From Pholis gunnellus (lineage: Eukaryota > Chordata > Actinopteri > Perciformes > Pholidae): a DNA stretch of 64,000 nt. Positions 10,622 through 22,850 of this stretch are shown here, piece after piece (within the stretch, counting starts at the first letter, position 1; the number at the start of each line of letters is the position of its first letter). The stretch is taken from contig OU342824.1 of the NCBI GenBank assembly GCA_910591455.2, positions 1,149,001-1,213,000 of the forward strand, read 5' to 3'. A program made the translations under genes and the position numbers. The notes beneath the pieces are model-generated. The model was given only the letters and a program-made list of their open reading frames with translations. It was not told the origin of the DNA and ran no database searches.

Positions 10622-13107
10622 ATCACCTGATCTGAAGCAAATCTGACTATGGCAGAGGCAGATAACCCCAGACTTTATCTGTACTCACGCCTATAGATAA
10701 ACCATCTTATCTTATCATCTCATAAAGACATCCAATCTACATTTATATAACTCCTTTCTTGGGTTGTAGGTTAATTACTCTGGTATACTGCAGAGCAACG
10801 TTGTCGCCAAAGTAAGATATTTGTATGTAAATTAGGAAAACATGTTTCACAGCAACAGTTTTACATGCATATATCAATGTCAGTGTTTTCACTGCTTGTG
10901 GCACTTTGGCTGTTTTGAAACGTTAAGGTTTTACATAGGCTTGCTCCCATGAGAGCACAGACTATCTAACCTTTCAGCAGAAACTAATAAAATAGATTAA
11001 AGCAAACCAAACCATGAGTAACTACATAGCCTCATCTCTGACACTGACCTTACATAACCTCATTGTTTTTACATATCTGCTACTATTATATTGTGTAGAA
11101 TTGGGTTGTACTGTAGTGCTCACTAATGCCTTGTAAAATATTTGGCCACTAATTTGTAGTAACCTGGACAGGGACAATTAGCTCTTTAGCTAACTAAACA
11201 TTGAGGTGGAAAATGTAATGTTGATTAATGTGTACTGTCCCTATTAAGTAAATCAAATAAATTACAAATAATTAAAAAGAAACTGTTTTCTAAATTACGT
11301 TTACGTTCAGGCAACAAAACCACTTGGTTAGCTTTAGTAATGGATCCTGTTTTGGGTTCAAATAAATATGTTACTTTTGGTGTCTCACAGGGCAGCAGCA
11401 ACAGTCTCTTTGGTGAAAGTGACATGTTTGAGCCATCCATCCAAACCAGCCGCCTCCATTTGCAGACTTGCAGGCTTTGATTCAAAGTATTTGTGATACA
11501 TCAAATACAAACCTAATTCGGGAGAAAACACGTTCCCTCGGACCATAATCGACGGCGGTTTTGTTGTACAGTGTGGGAACTTAATTTTTAGGAGTTCAGG
11601 CTGACCAGAGGGTCAATACAATGGATCTCTTGGCCGGTATGCCGTACCGAGGCCTGATTAACCTGTTTATGGACCCTGCATGAAATTGTTGTTCTTGCTG
11701 CCCTATTTCTGTATTTCAGTTCATAGTTCATGGATTTGTTTGGTTTTAGGCACATATGAGCACAATATAGAACTAGATTTTGAGATAGGGCCTCTCAATG
11801 AGACAGGTTGCACAATATTACATAATACCGCAGGACCCCCATGATAATGGATTTACAGGGAGATTTGCCAATTTTCAACCTTATTTCTAAGTGTTTTGAC
11901 TGACTCAGATATTCACCCAAATTCAGCTGGACAGAAGCTGCTCGAGACTGCAGCTGCTGCAGGGGGGATATGGCTGGCGGGGAAGCTCCTGTGACCAAAC
12001 ACCGACTTGGCCTTTGATGCCATCGGAAACACAATTATTCATAGCTTCTAATCCAGCTGTATATACACAATTAATATTAATAGTAGTGACTTCCTGTTCT
12101 GCTCACCAACTGTCTGAAAGTTGCTTTGCCATCAATCTGAAATGTTTATTGAAATTATAAAAGTTGTTCATGCTGCTTGCAGCATAACCAAATAGTCTGC
12201 TACTCAAAATTGTGACTGAGGGGACAATACAGGGACTCATGCATGCATAAAGTTACCTATCCACATAAGATTTTTCTCAACATTTATATAAATTGACTTT
12301 CAGGTTTTGGACATTCTTCTCAGTCAAGATCAGCCTGAAGAGGCTACTTGCTACATTGCAATTATACCACCAGGGTAACCAAATTGCCTTTTTTAGTGTT
12401 GATATCTGAGGAACTGGCCAATAACCGGGAGGACTTCTTCATTCACCGGCTGAAATCTTTGGATAGAAAGATGGATCAGAAAGTGATCTTATGGATGAAA
12501 CTCATTGTGATATCCCGCTCAACTTACTTGTTGCCACACCACTTAATGAGACTACAGAATCAATTCATCTGCATTTCAAAATGCCACAATTAACCCAACC
12601 TCTCAACCAAGACTTGTGAGAAACCATTGCCAAAGCAAGATCATCCACCAGGACAACACATTCTAAATCCATCAGGCACATGCAAGTCCGAAACAAGTCA
12701 GACTAACAATACTTTCTAAGGACCAGCAGGTGGAGACTGCACTCCATGCATCAGTACGGAGATTCAGGCCATCAGTAAAGTATTATCTGTTCTCAGTATA
12801 TTCCTTCCAAAACTTCAACCACTAAGTTCTCTCAGGTTCACTCTTTTTACCTCGCAGACAAACACTTACTCATAGCTGGCTGAATATGAAATTATCAATT
12901 TAATGCAGATTCACACAGCATGTATTAAACATTACTCAACACATTAAATAATGACAAATGTTTACTACTTTAAATATGCCATATGTTCATATTTTTTTGT
13001 AAGCAAAGTTAATATGAGGATCAATACAAAACAGGCTTGTCTTTGTATAAGAAGGCTCTTTAAACACATATAGGCACAAATCATTGTGTATAAGTAAGTC
13101 TAACATA
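10622..13107. other. Non-coding DNA upstream of ENPP7-like copy A
   Basis: This should include the promoter of copy A and possibly an upstream 5' exon. No TATA box with a defined start, no other gene and no recognisable mobile element was found. The open frames are short and show no protein motif. Confidence 0.4.
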
Positions 13108-13620
13108 GTGGAGGAGTACAAGTTCCTGGGTGTCTCCATCGACAACAGACTGAACTGGAAGAACAACATCAACGCTGTGTACAAGAAGGGGATGAGTCGA
13201 CACTTTTTCTTGAGGAAACTTCGATCCTTCAACGTGTGCAGCAAGATGTTGGAGATGTTCTACCAGTCTGTTGTGGCCAGTGCACTTTACTTCACCATAG
13301 TCTGCTGGGGAACATTCCTGCCCTCTGCAATAAGACTCTATATTAAATCTCCTCTGGTCAGATCATCCACAAAACTATAGCACCGCTACACTGTTGTTGT
13401 TTGCTGCTGGTTAATCTTTGCACTTAATGCTAGTTTATTTCATTGTATACACTGTGCATTTTTTACATTTCATATTTTTTACTGCTATTTTTCTTGTTCT
13501 GCATTTTTATACTTAATATTTTAGTTTTCTTTGATTGCTTAAGTATATTTTTTGCTGCTGTAGCGAACAAATTTCCCCTTGCGGGATGAATAAAGTATCT
13601 ATCTTTCTATCTATCTATCT
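13108..13620 (+). repeat. L2-like LINE, 3' fragment
   Basis: The frame from 13084 reads EEYKFLGVSIDNRLNWKNNI and continues to VVASALYFTIVCWGTF, which is the region after the catalytic core of L2/CR1-type reverse transcriptases. The 3' end is typical: 'gcgggatgaataaagtatct' followed by TATC repeats to about 13620. The coding part is cut off and the element is 5'-truncated. Confidence 0.8.
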
Positions 13621-15287
13621 AAGTAATCTGTTTAATATTTAAATGCTGTTTCGGAATCATAAAGCATCGAACAAAGGCAGACAGCAAATAACATTTTTTT
13701 TCTTTCACATGGATTAGTACAATCCCATATCTTCAGAACATTTTAATCAAAGTGTACTGCAATGAAACCCGAGATGGTTTCTGCCATCTCACTCAACAGT
13801 CACACAGGGAACGAGGTGCAGTATAACTGCCAGCTTCATTGGAGAGACATTTATTAAGAGTAACAGTTATTAGGCTCACATTATGTTTGTACTCAAAATA
13901 AACAGGTTTATCCTCTGTTTCTACACAGCCCAGAATTAAATAGCATCTTGAACTAGACTGATGTTTTTTTACTGGCTCTACTGATAGTAAACCAGACTTC
14001 ATTCACTTGGCAAAGACCTGACACCAACTGTAGTTCTCCATTGAAACCCATCAGAATCATGAAGACAGAGCATTGTATTTTTGATTTACTTTGGTGAAAT
14101 ATTTTCGACCCATTTGTCCTTTAGGGGGACTGCTGGATCTTTAGGGAAGATAGCGGGTCAACAGTATAGGCCACACTGAGCTGGGCACCTGAAGATTTAT
14201 TTGAGCTGCGGTTTAGGAGTGTGTGTCAATTTCTTCTAGTCATAAATCAAAAATTAAATTAAAATTGTGAACATTTCTAAGAGCTTACAACAGTATGATG
14301 CAAGTATATGACGTTACCATTTTGGGGTTGATCCCATTTGTCATACAGACTTGGCCCTAAATGTAACCATTTTGATCACTCGAATTGATGAAAGGATGAA
14401 ATATCACATTAAAACACAAAGACCTTGAGGAACATCATAGAAAACGTTGTGCTGTGATTTGGTATCTAAAACTTTTGACATTTGGAAATTTCTTCTAACT
14501 TTATTGGCAATTGGATGGTGAGAGATTGTCAATATACATAGAGAAGACTTACATCATCTAAATGCCTGAAGTCTTTAGTTTATGGTTGTAAAGTTTCATG
14601 AGGCTGTGATTATCCTATAGGTCATTTTAAACAGTGGCGTCATCAGACATGAATATAATTTAGCTCATTGGATCCACAAGGATTTCCAAGAGAGGTCAAG
14701 GGACTCATGCGAAGCCCGATACAGCCTCTTAAAGACAGTAATGTCAGGCAGGATCGCCAACGATCTCACGGGTCTCAGAGGGCTAATGCTAATCTTATTG
14801 AGCAGACCTGATTCCTGAACACTGGAAAGAAACAATTCCATGTTGCCAAAAATCATTACTTGAACTTCTTTCTGATATGTATTGTAAAACCTTTGTTTTG
14901 GTAACTTGAAAGGTCAGACAGAACAGGATTTTGCCTCTCCTACAATACCTTTACACAAGATGAATGTATGTCTGCCTTTTAAGACTCACAGACTTTAATG
15001 TGCGATCCCACTATGTCCATGATGTCACAATTATGGACTTGCAGGTTTTGACCCAAACGCAGTAAACACTGATGAGGTGGCAGCAGGTGGTGTTCAAAGG
15101 TTTAACGATAACAAAACAAAGTTACGGGATACAGAGCAGTTAGGCAACAGAGAGAAATCCCCCAAAAAACAAACCAGAAACACTTAAATGCTGGGAAACT
15201 AACACTAGTAACTGACAATGACAGTGAGGAACCACACAGACTAATCACACAAGGAGAGTAGGATGATTATACACAGGTGGAACACAT
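13621..15287. other. Non-coding DNA, nothing recognised
   Basis: AT-rich sequence without gene, RNA gene or clear repeat signature. It forms the left flank of the Harbinger element. Confidence 0.4.
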
Positions 15288-15559
15288 CAGGGCCCTGTTC
15301 CTCGTACGTGGCTAACTGAGTTAGCCGGTTAATTTTCAGGATAAGTTTTCATAAGTCAGGCTTTTCGGTTCCACGAAGCAAGTTTGGCAAAATCACCATA
15401 GCAACACATCCATAAGCTTGAACCTGCTCCAGCGCAAGCTAACTTAAGTGAGCTGGATAAGCTGCCACTCCCCGGAAAAAAGTGTCAGCTCCCTTCCTCA
15501 GAGATCCCATCGATGAAGGAGGATATTAGTCAGATCAGCGTTTTATAGGGAGAGAGTTC

Positions 15560-16489
15560 TTCGAGATCGCCAAGATCCGTTATCACATCATGATGACTTC
15601 CTGTACGAGCGCTATCGATTCTGCCGACAAGGAATCATTTATTTACAGACCTTCTGGAGCCGTACATTGAACACCACACGCTGCAGCCGAGCATTGACTG
15701 TCTCACAGACTGGATGCAGCCTCGCGCTTTTTTGCGAGTGGTTCATGTTTGTACAGTGTCGGTGATGCGGAGAACATCAGGAAAGCCGCTGCATGCCGTG
15801 CTTCCTAAAGTTTATTTGGTGCTTAATTAAGAAACTTATGGATGTGTTCATTACATTCCCTGGCCATGTCCGAGTAAATGAAATCAAAGAGGGCTTTTAT
15901 GGAATTGCAGGTAATTGAGTTATTTAATATATCACTATTTAATGAAAATGCATTCCTATCACTATTCATTACGGAGCTTATCATTATGCAGAGTTTCCCA
16001 ATGTCATTGGTGCAGTGGACTGCACGCAGATCCCCATCAAATCGCCCTCTGGCCCAAACGAGGCAGATTTTGTCAATCGAAAAGGCTTTCACACCATTAA
16101 TGTGCAGGTACTTAGGACATCATTTTCCTCAAATTACATTGCTATGAAAACAATCATATGTCTTTGACAATAGGGGTCATGGACCTTGCAATTGCCTGCT
16201 GTAGGCTACCAATGTAATGTACAATACCCATGACTTGACCGCAATTCATCTTAGATGATCTGTGACTCCACTTGCCTCATAACAAATGTTGAGGCCAAGT
16301 GGCCGGGCTCCAGACAGGGCATGTGACATCACTGTGGCATGTGCAGTGCTCCACAATGTGGCTACAATCAGGAAGGATAGGGTCCCAGTTATCATGGACC
16401 ATCCTGAGGATGACCTAGAGCCAGTCCACTTGGATGAGCAGACCGGACCGGCTGCAAGGGACAGAATTGCCCACCATCATTTTAGTTAG
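15560..16489 (+). pseudogene. HARBI1-like transposase remnant
   Basis: Fragments of a HARBI1-type transposase appear in order. They are a start region reading RVLRDRQDP and DDFLYERYRFC, then FITFPGHVRVNEIKEGFYGIAG, then FPNVIGAVDCTQIPIKSPSG with the first catalytic Asp. Next is NEADFVNRKGFHTINVQ, and after a gap the C-terminal part ACDITVACAVLHNVATIRKDRV. Frame changes and stops separate the pieces, and the middle with the second Asp and the Glu is missing between about 16110 and 16285. The protein would have cut and joined transposon ends; this copy cannot. Confidence 0.85.
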
Positions 16490-16619
16490 GTGTTCAGATG
16501 ACTTTGGGTAATGTTGGACTTATTTCATGGTTTTCTCTTTATGTTTGCATGTTTCATTTATATGGTTAATGGGTATATGGTTTGCCACCCTCTTTGCTTT
16601 TAAGTTACCCATTAATAGT

Positions 16620-17295
16620 CCATCCTCAGCCATCGAGTCCATCCCCACCTCATCAATCACCGTCTGGTTTGCCGCCTCCACTGCCAAGGACAAAGGCAGA
16701 CTGCAGCAGATCATTCGGTCAGCCGAGAAGGCCATCAGCTGCGACCTGCCGTCCCTCCCAGACCTGTTCCAATCCAGGACCAGCAAGAGAGCAGGCAGGA
16801 TCATTGATGACCCTTTCCATCCCGGCCACCACCTCTTCCAGAGACTCCCATCCAGCAAAAGGTTCCGGTCCATTAAAACCAAAACCTTGCGCCACCTGAA
16901 CAGTTTCTTCCCCACGGCAGTGGGGCTCACAAACAAGCCCCCTGCACCACACTGACTCTGGGACCCGCAAGCCCCCCCCACCCCCACACATTGACTCAGG
17001 GTCCCCCGCACACAATGCACTGCAGTTTGCACTTTAGTTTGCATCCTTATTCATTCAACACATCATAGCAAGTGCACATTATTTATTGCTATTTTCTTAA
17101 CACTTGCTCTTGCACAGTATGCTAATACTGTAATACTTCTTTTGGTTATGTGTATTTTTACTATTACCCTTATTTATATTCTATTAACTTGTACATATAT
17201 ATTGTTGTCTATGCCCCATGCTCCAAAATCACCAAGTCACCAATGTCCTGTATATGAGAGTATACTTGGGAATAAAAAGAATTCTGATTCTGAAT
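16620..17295 (+). repeat. L2-like LINE 3' fragment nested in the Harbinger element
   Basis: The frame reads SSITVWFAASTAKDKGRLQQ, then SLPDLFQSRTSKRAGRII, DDPFHPGHHLFQRLPS and SIKTKTLRHLNSFFP, which is the C-terminus of L2-type reverse transcriptases. The 3' end has 'gggaataaaaagaattctga' with a repeated TTCTGA tail. The 5' part is missing. Confidence 0.85.
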
Positions 17296-17459
17296 AGAGG
17301 AACATGTTCAAGAATAATTTATGAGATCCATGTTGTAGAATAAAGCCTTTATTTGTACTCTATTGGTCAGCCTGTAAATGAAGGTGCGCAATAAATAAGA
17401 ATTTCAGTTCAGTTACAATTCATGCCAAAGCTCACAAATACTTTAGGCAAAGCTTTGCT

Positions 17460-18945
17460 TTACATGGTTACACTTACATCCAGCTGCCGATCAAGCAATG
17501 CAATCTCCTTGTGGATCTTCCTCATTTTCAGCTGGCGGTAAGCAATTTCTGTATGCAAGTACCACTTGTACAGCGTCCGCACATCTTCATTGTCAACCTG
17601 AAAAAAAGACAAGATAACCATTCATAACTTTGTTCAGTGTGGTGGTCAGATGCCAACTAAACTCAGACCTCCCCTCACAATGTGAGGGTATTAAATGAGA
17701 ACTCACCTCCCCATCCCCAGTTCCAGCAGAGTGGACATGTATAGAATCATGACACAATGATGCAGCAATATCAACTTACATCAGTGGGCTCCTCTCCTCC
17801 GACCAACACTGTGGGTGGTGGCTGCAGCAATATGACTGAAGGTCCAGCCACTGCAAAATGTGACGATGGTTAACCAAATGACTAATTATGAAGGAAACTC
17901 ATAGAATGAAGTGCACCTACCTTTGAGATAAGGCCTCCTCCCAGTACTGCCCACCTCTCCAGAGGAGCTGTCCCCAGCTATGCCCTCCATTATGGGCCTA
18001 CCCCCTATTGTGCTGGAGTGCCAGCTCCTCAGTAGGAGTAAAATCTGGAGTCTTAGGTCCTCCCCCCGTCTTGACCATATCAGCCCTCTTTTTGTTTGCT
18101 AAAATATGAAGGATACACTGACCCGCTGTTCATTACATCACCATGGCACATGTTGTATTGACTCACCATTCTGAATAATGTTTTTGTGCTTAGTTTTTAC
18201 GTGTCCTCTTGATGGCTGGGTTGCAACTACATGATGGTTGAAAGCACTCATAATTATATGACAGTGTTATTAGTACACCATAGCATATCATTATTGTAGA
18301 AAATGATTAAGGTGGATTCATGATAAGAATAGAGAGAATCACACACAATTTATTTTCACCGCTTCAATTGATTGAATTTCTGATTATGAATAATACATAC
18401 ACACTGATCCGCCCATAAACAGATTCACACACATATTCAAACTCCTAGTTCTATATGGTAATCTACACATACATGTATCTACACATATATAGTACATGAT
18501 ACATAAGCGCATACAGTACATATATCCTCATAAGTATCTATTAATTTGTATCAGTTAGATTCTCTTTGGGCTTGTTTTTATCTACTTATTCTGAAAGAGT
18601 TGATATAATTATGTTCACTATAGATCTCATTGGATGATGCATTCCATTAAGCCTAATGCCAGCAGCACATTTAAAGAAATATCATCTGATTGGTTGGGGT
18701 GATGAGGCTCTTAAAATTAACCAATACGTTTTCCCAACACTTACGCATTTAACTTGTCTGATATGTTGCCATGTTTCTTGTCTAGCCCTCGCAGCGGTGG
18801 CGGTGTTAGATTTCGCCATGATTATGGTCTTGAATTCCTCGTATGTGTTCATGATCATCTCCTGCTCGTCAGCGGAGTAAAAAGAGGCTCTTTCTTTGAG
18901 TTTATTTGCCGTTGTACTGTTAGAAAATCATGGTTTAGGTGATCG
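17460..18945 (-). pseudogene. Myb/SANT-like Harbinger partner gene, degenerate, four exons
   Basis: Four minus-strand coding pieces can be read. Near 18910-18755 is a Myb/SANT-like DNA-binding segment (ASFYSADEQEMIMNTYEEFK and IMAKSNTATAARARQETWQ). Near 18103-17926 is KKRADMVKTGGGPKTPDFTP and then PIMEGIAGDSSSGEVGS, with a one-base frame change between them. Near 17853-17785 is AGPSVILLQPPPTVLVGGEE. Near 17599-17465 is DVRTLYKWYLHTEIAYRQLK and a basic, helical end. Several pieces end at GTAAG or GTAGG donors. In Harbinger elements this partner binds the transposon ends and helps bring the transposase to the nucleus. No clean start codon was found and the frame is broken. Confidence 0.75.
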
Positions 18946-19137
18946 ACGCTTCCCCCTTTTGAAGTAGGACGGGCACGCGCAACGATCCTGGTTACTGAAG
19001 TCTGGTTCGAATTAACGAGACTGTTTGAGCGCGGATCAGCCTTTGAGAAACCGAGATAGCCTGATGTCAATCATCGGGTTAATTTAAGCTGCTAATAGGA
19101 CTTAGTTGAACCACGTACGAGGAACGGGGCACAGGTA

Positions 19138-21000
19138 TGGGGTCAGATCAGTCTCAATAATCGCAAATGCACACAGATAGACTCACAAATGCAAACAGAA
19201 AGATTCACAAATGCAAACAGAACAATTCACAAATATATTCGATTTACAAATGCACACAGAAGGATTTACAAATATATTCGATTTACAAATGCACGCAGAA
19301 CAATTCACAAATACATTCCAATGCACAAATAAATAAATTACGATTTATATAAATGTAAAAAAAAAAATCACAAATATATTTCTGCATTTGTATGTATTTG
19401 TGTGTGGATTTGTATGTATTTGTGTGTGGATTTGTATGTATTTGTGTGTGGATCGCACTGCATTCATTTGCAAATCGCTTCACATTCGTGTACGGATTTA
19501 TGAGACTGTTCTGCCGTCGCTGGATTCACAAATGCGTTTTTTTCAACATAGACCTGTCTGTAGCCAATCAGATGTCAGCCTCATTTTCAACCAATCACAT
19601 GAGCGCAGCTTCATACATATTCATACATATTGTAGCCGTCTGTGTTCACCCAGAGCTCTACGATACCTCATATCAGTAGAGACCGGACCAAACTATGTGT
19701 GTGTAAACCATATGGTACAAACAATGAGGCCACTAGGCTGCTAGCGTAATGCTGCGGTTCACACCAAACACGATTCGCGCCGCGTTAATCGCGCCGCCGT
19801 TCTCGCCGGGGGACTATTTGTGTTCATTCGCGTGAATCGGTGAATCGCGCTGGACACGCCGGTGAGGGAGCGCGGCATAGTCCGGAGGAGCTCGGTGGAG
19901 CTCCGTGGATTTCATCGAACTGTATTCACTGTGTCTAGCAAGCCACACGTCGGCTGTTAACCATAGCTGTATGAACACAACATAAACTGATTTGGCTATG
20001 ATTTAACGGCAATAAACCAACAAAAAGGAACTCCGAAATAACATTTATACACATAGTTTGGTCCGGTCTCTACTGATATGAGGAATACAGAATACAGTTC
20101 GATGAAATCCACGGAGCTCCTCCGGACTATGTTATGAACCAGACATGACGGCGTTTCGTTCCCCGTGATATCTGGGACTTCCACAACACATACTAAGCAG
20201 AAATAGAGGTTATTTTTTCCACAGTTGACGGCGGACAGTTGAACGGCTATCAGGGCGATAAGACGCGCTCCCTCACCGGCGTGTTCAGCGCGATTCACCG
20301 ATTCACGCGAATGAACACAAATAGTCCCCCGGCGAGAACGGCGGCGCGATTAACGCGGCGCGAATCGTGTTTGGTGTGAACCGCAGCATTACGCTAGCAG
20401 CCTAGTGGCCTCATTGTTTGTACCATATGGTTTACACACACATAGTTTGGTCCGGTCTCTACTGATATGAGGTATCGTAGAGCTCTGGGTGAACACAGAC
20501 GGCTACAATATGTATGAATATGTATGAAGCTGCGCTCATGTGATTGGTTGAAAATGAGGCTGACATCTGATTGGCTACAGACAGGTCTATGTTGAAAAAA
20601 ACACATTTGTGAATCCAGCGAGGGCAGAACAGTCTCAAAAATCCGTACACGAATGTGAAGCGATTTGCAAATGAATGCAGTGCGATCCACACACAAATAC
20701 ATACAAATCCACACACAAATATATACAAATCCACACACAAATACATACAAATTCAGAAATATATTTGTGATTTTTTTTTTTACATATATATAAATCGTAA
20801 TTTATTTATTTGTGCATTGGAATGTATTTGTGAATTGTTCTGCGTGCATTTGTAAATCGAATATATTTGTAAATCCTTCTGTGTGCATTTGTAAATCGAA
20901 TATATTTGTGAATTGTTCTGTGTGCATTTGTGAATCTTTCTGTTTGCATTTGTGAGTCTATCTGTGTGCATTTGCGATTATTGAGACTGATCTGACCCCA
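19138..21000. mobile_element. Large foldback (palindromic) element, non-autonomous
   Basis: The left arm 19138-19872 reappears inverted at 21000-20266 with only scattered differences. Both outer ends read TGGGGTCAGATCAGTCTCAA. TA lies on each side (19136-19137, 21001-21002), a possible 2-bp target duplication. The outer arm parts hold degenerate short repeats (around ACAAATGCACACAG and TTTGTGTGTGGATTTG). The inner parts are CpG-rich ('cacgattcgcgccgcg'). The roughly 390-bp centre contains a further smaller inverted pair (about 19876-19930 with 20086-20132) and an extra piece of arm sequence at 20044-20083. The mirrored open frames in both arms are products of the symmetry. Confidence 0.85.
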
Positions 21001-21002
21001 TA

Positions 21003-22363
21003 CACAGGGTGGGGCAGACAATCACAAAGGTGGGAAAACACACAAAAGCAGGAAGTAAAACCAAACGTGATATGTATCTGTGTGATATAACCGATAAACG
21101 AATGACTGAAACAAGGAACATAAAAAAAAAAAAAAAAACCTAGAAACCAAAAGCCTCTTGCCAAATCAGAACTAATATAGGCTTCTGTATTACAATTCAA
21201 GAAGTCTTCACAAAAAGTCCGAGGGCCTCTGGGCACAGAGACAGAGCGTGCCATTGTCCCACTGAGCAGTTTCACAGTGGTACAACCCTTTCCAAACAAT
21301 ATAGTGCGTACCCAGCCTCCATCTTATTAAACTTATCCTTCTTTTGCACTGGTATAGTTTTTTCTTTATACACTCATTATTGTGGTTGACAGTGTTTACA
21401 CAGTTCTTGTTTAGTTGGATCAATACATTGCTGGGATTTGTTGACGAAAAAAAAAAAAAAAAGATAGATCATACTTATTCTTAAATTAATTTTTTGTATT
21501 TTTTATTTTAATAAAAGCTGATCAGCTGCTCAAACCAAGTTTGAAGTATTGCATCCCATCTCAGTACATATCTAAGATGTAAACACCTGAGGGCTTCTTC
21601 ATTCCTGTAGTTAAAATACATTTCCTCCACAGCTGTCCATCATGCAACCTGACAGAGGGAGCATTCCATTTCTCCCCTGCCTCGGTTCAAGGCTGATGTT
21701 TAATCTATGAGACGAGATCACCGTTGCCGTTCATGCGACAGGAAGCAGTCCCATCCATATGCATGAAATGTTAGTGGATTCAGGTTTGTTGTGAGTTCCT
21801 GTCTACTGGGACTGACTAAGACTCACACGGAGAGGACTGTTACCAAGATAACAATAAAACATCTTGTTTTCACAGTCAACCAATTGTTGCTCCAATGCTA
21901 ACCGTGCCTTTTTTTATTGGCATCTCTAGAGACGTGCCCTTATGTAGCGTTCAGGCTACGTTACCTATGCTAATAATGAACAATCGGCCACGCGGCTCCA
22001 AGTGATCATCAAGTGGGATTCATCATTTAGCACACCTGGTAAACGATTTGGATGGTTGAGAACATTTGGTGCATCTGGAGTTGACTTCCCTTATTTGTTC
22101 TTTTAACAGAAAATTAAGGAAAAAATAAAAGAGAAATTACAGAGAATGTTGCTGCGTGAGGAAATGTTTGCAAACCTGGATGGTAAAAAGATCATCTGTA
22201 TCTTCAGGAAAGTGTGGCCCCTATCCTAATAACCATTGATGTTAGAGGTCAAGAATGTTTCACTGTTCTCCTCACACAAATGAGAAATGAGAGAAATGAG
22301 AGACGCCATTTCAAATCCACAAAGATAGTATATCTTCCAGAGCCCATCACCCACTATGCCCCT
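21003..22363. other. Non-coding DNA, nothing recognised
   Basis: Contains poly-A tracts at 21122-21139 and 21447-21462. No gene or clear repeat family was identified. Confidence 0.4.
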
Positions 22364-22560
22364 TAGAATCAGAATCAGAACCGTTTATTGCCAGTGTATG
22401 TTTCACATACAAGGAATTTGTCATGGCGGGTGGTGCATAACAATAAACAATCAACAACAATCCACACAGTGCAAGAAATAGAAACATTAAACTGTACAAT
22501 AGAATATAAAATAAAGTGCACAGACAAACAGATAACAGTACTTTAAACACGTGTAATGTA
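22364..22560 (-). repeat. L2-like LINE 3' end, reverse orientation
   Basis: The left edge reads 'agaatcagaatcagaaccg', then 'tttattgccagtgtatgttt' and 'cacatacaaggaatttg', which is the reversed 3' end of fish L2-type LINEs. The tail motif (TTCTGA repeats on the minus strand) matches the copy ending at 17295. Confidence 0.75.
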
Positions 22561-22679
22561 AGTGTAATGTAAAAGTGACAAGTGTATTTAAATATGAAGG
22601 GATGTACAGGGGTTAGGGTTTATTACTTGGTGTCCTCTTCATCATGTACACACTACTGCTTGGTCAGATTGGCCATTGC

Positions 22680-22850
22680 TGAGGCCTCCGTTTCGACCTG
22701 TATGCTGACGACACCCAGCTCTACCCCCCCTATAAAACCCTCTCTGCCTGTTCTCACTCCCAACGCGTATTACAGCGGCTTGGTCAGTGCCCCACGGTGT
22801 CTGATACCAACACACCGACGCCCCCTCTAGCGTCTGTATAAGATGCACCA
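22680..22850 (+). repeat. LINE reverse transcriptase fragment with YADD motif
   Basis: From 22683 one frame reads GLRFDLYADDTQLY, the catalytic motif of LINE reverse transcriptases. The frame is lost soon after. It is a short relic too small to place in a clade. Confidence 0.6.

Larger units (their letters stand above)
15291..19131 (+). mobile_element. PIF/Harbinger DNA transposon, two-gene, degenerate
   Basis: Terminal inverted repeats begin GGCCCTGTTCCTCGTACGTGG at 15291 and, read in reverse, TGCCCCGTTCCTCGTACGTGG at 19131. The flanks carry the 3-bp duplication CAG (15288-15290 and 19132-19134), which fits the CWG/TWA preference of Harbinger elements. It holds the usual two genes, a DDE transposase on the plus strand and a Myb/SANT-like protein on the minus strand, both broken. 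An L2 LINE is nested in the middle. Confidence 0.88.

Noticed and set aside
19388..20750. Mirrored 118- and 95-codon open frames in the foldback arms, almost identical on opposite strands
   Set aside because: They result from the inverted arms and run through low-complexity TTTGTGTGTGGA repeats. No protein motif or start context.
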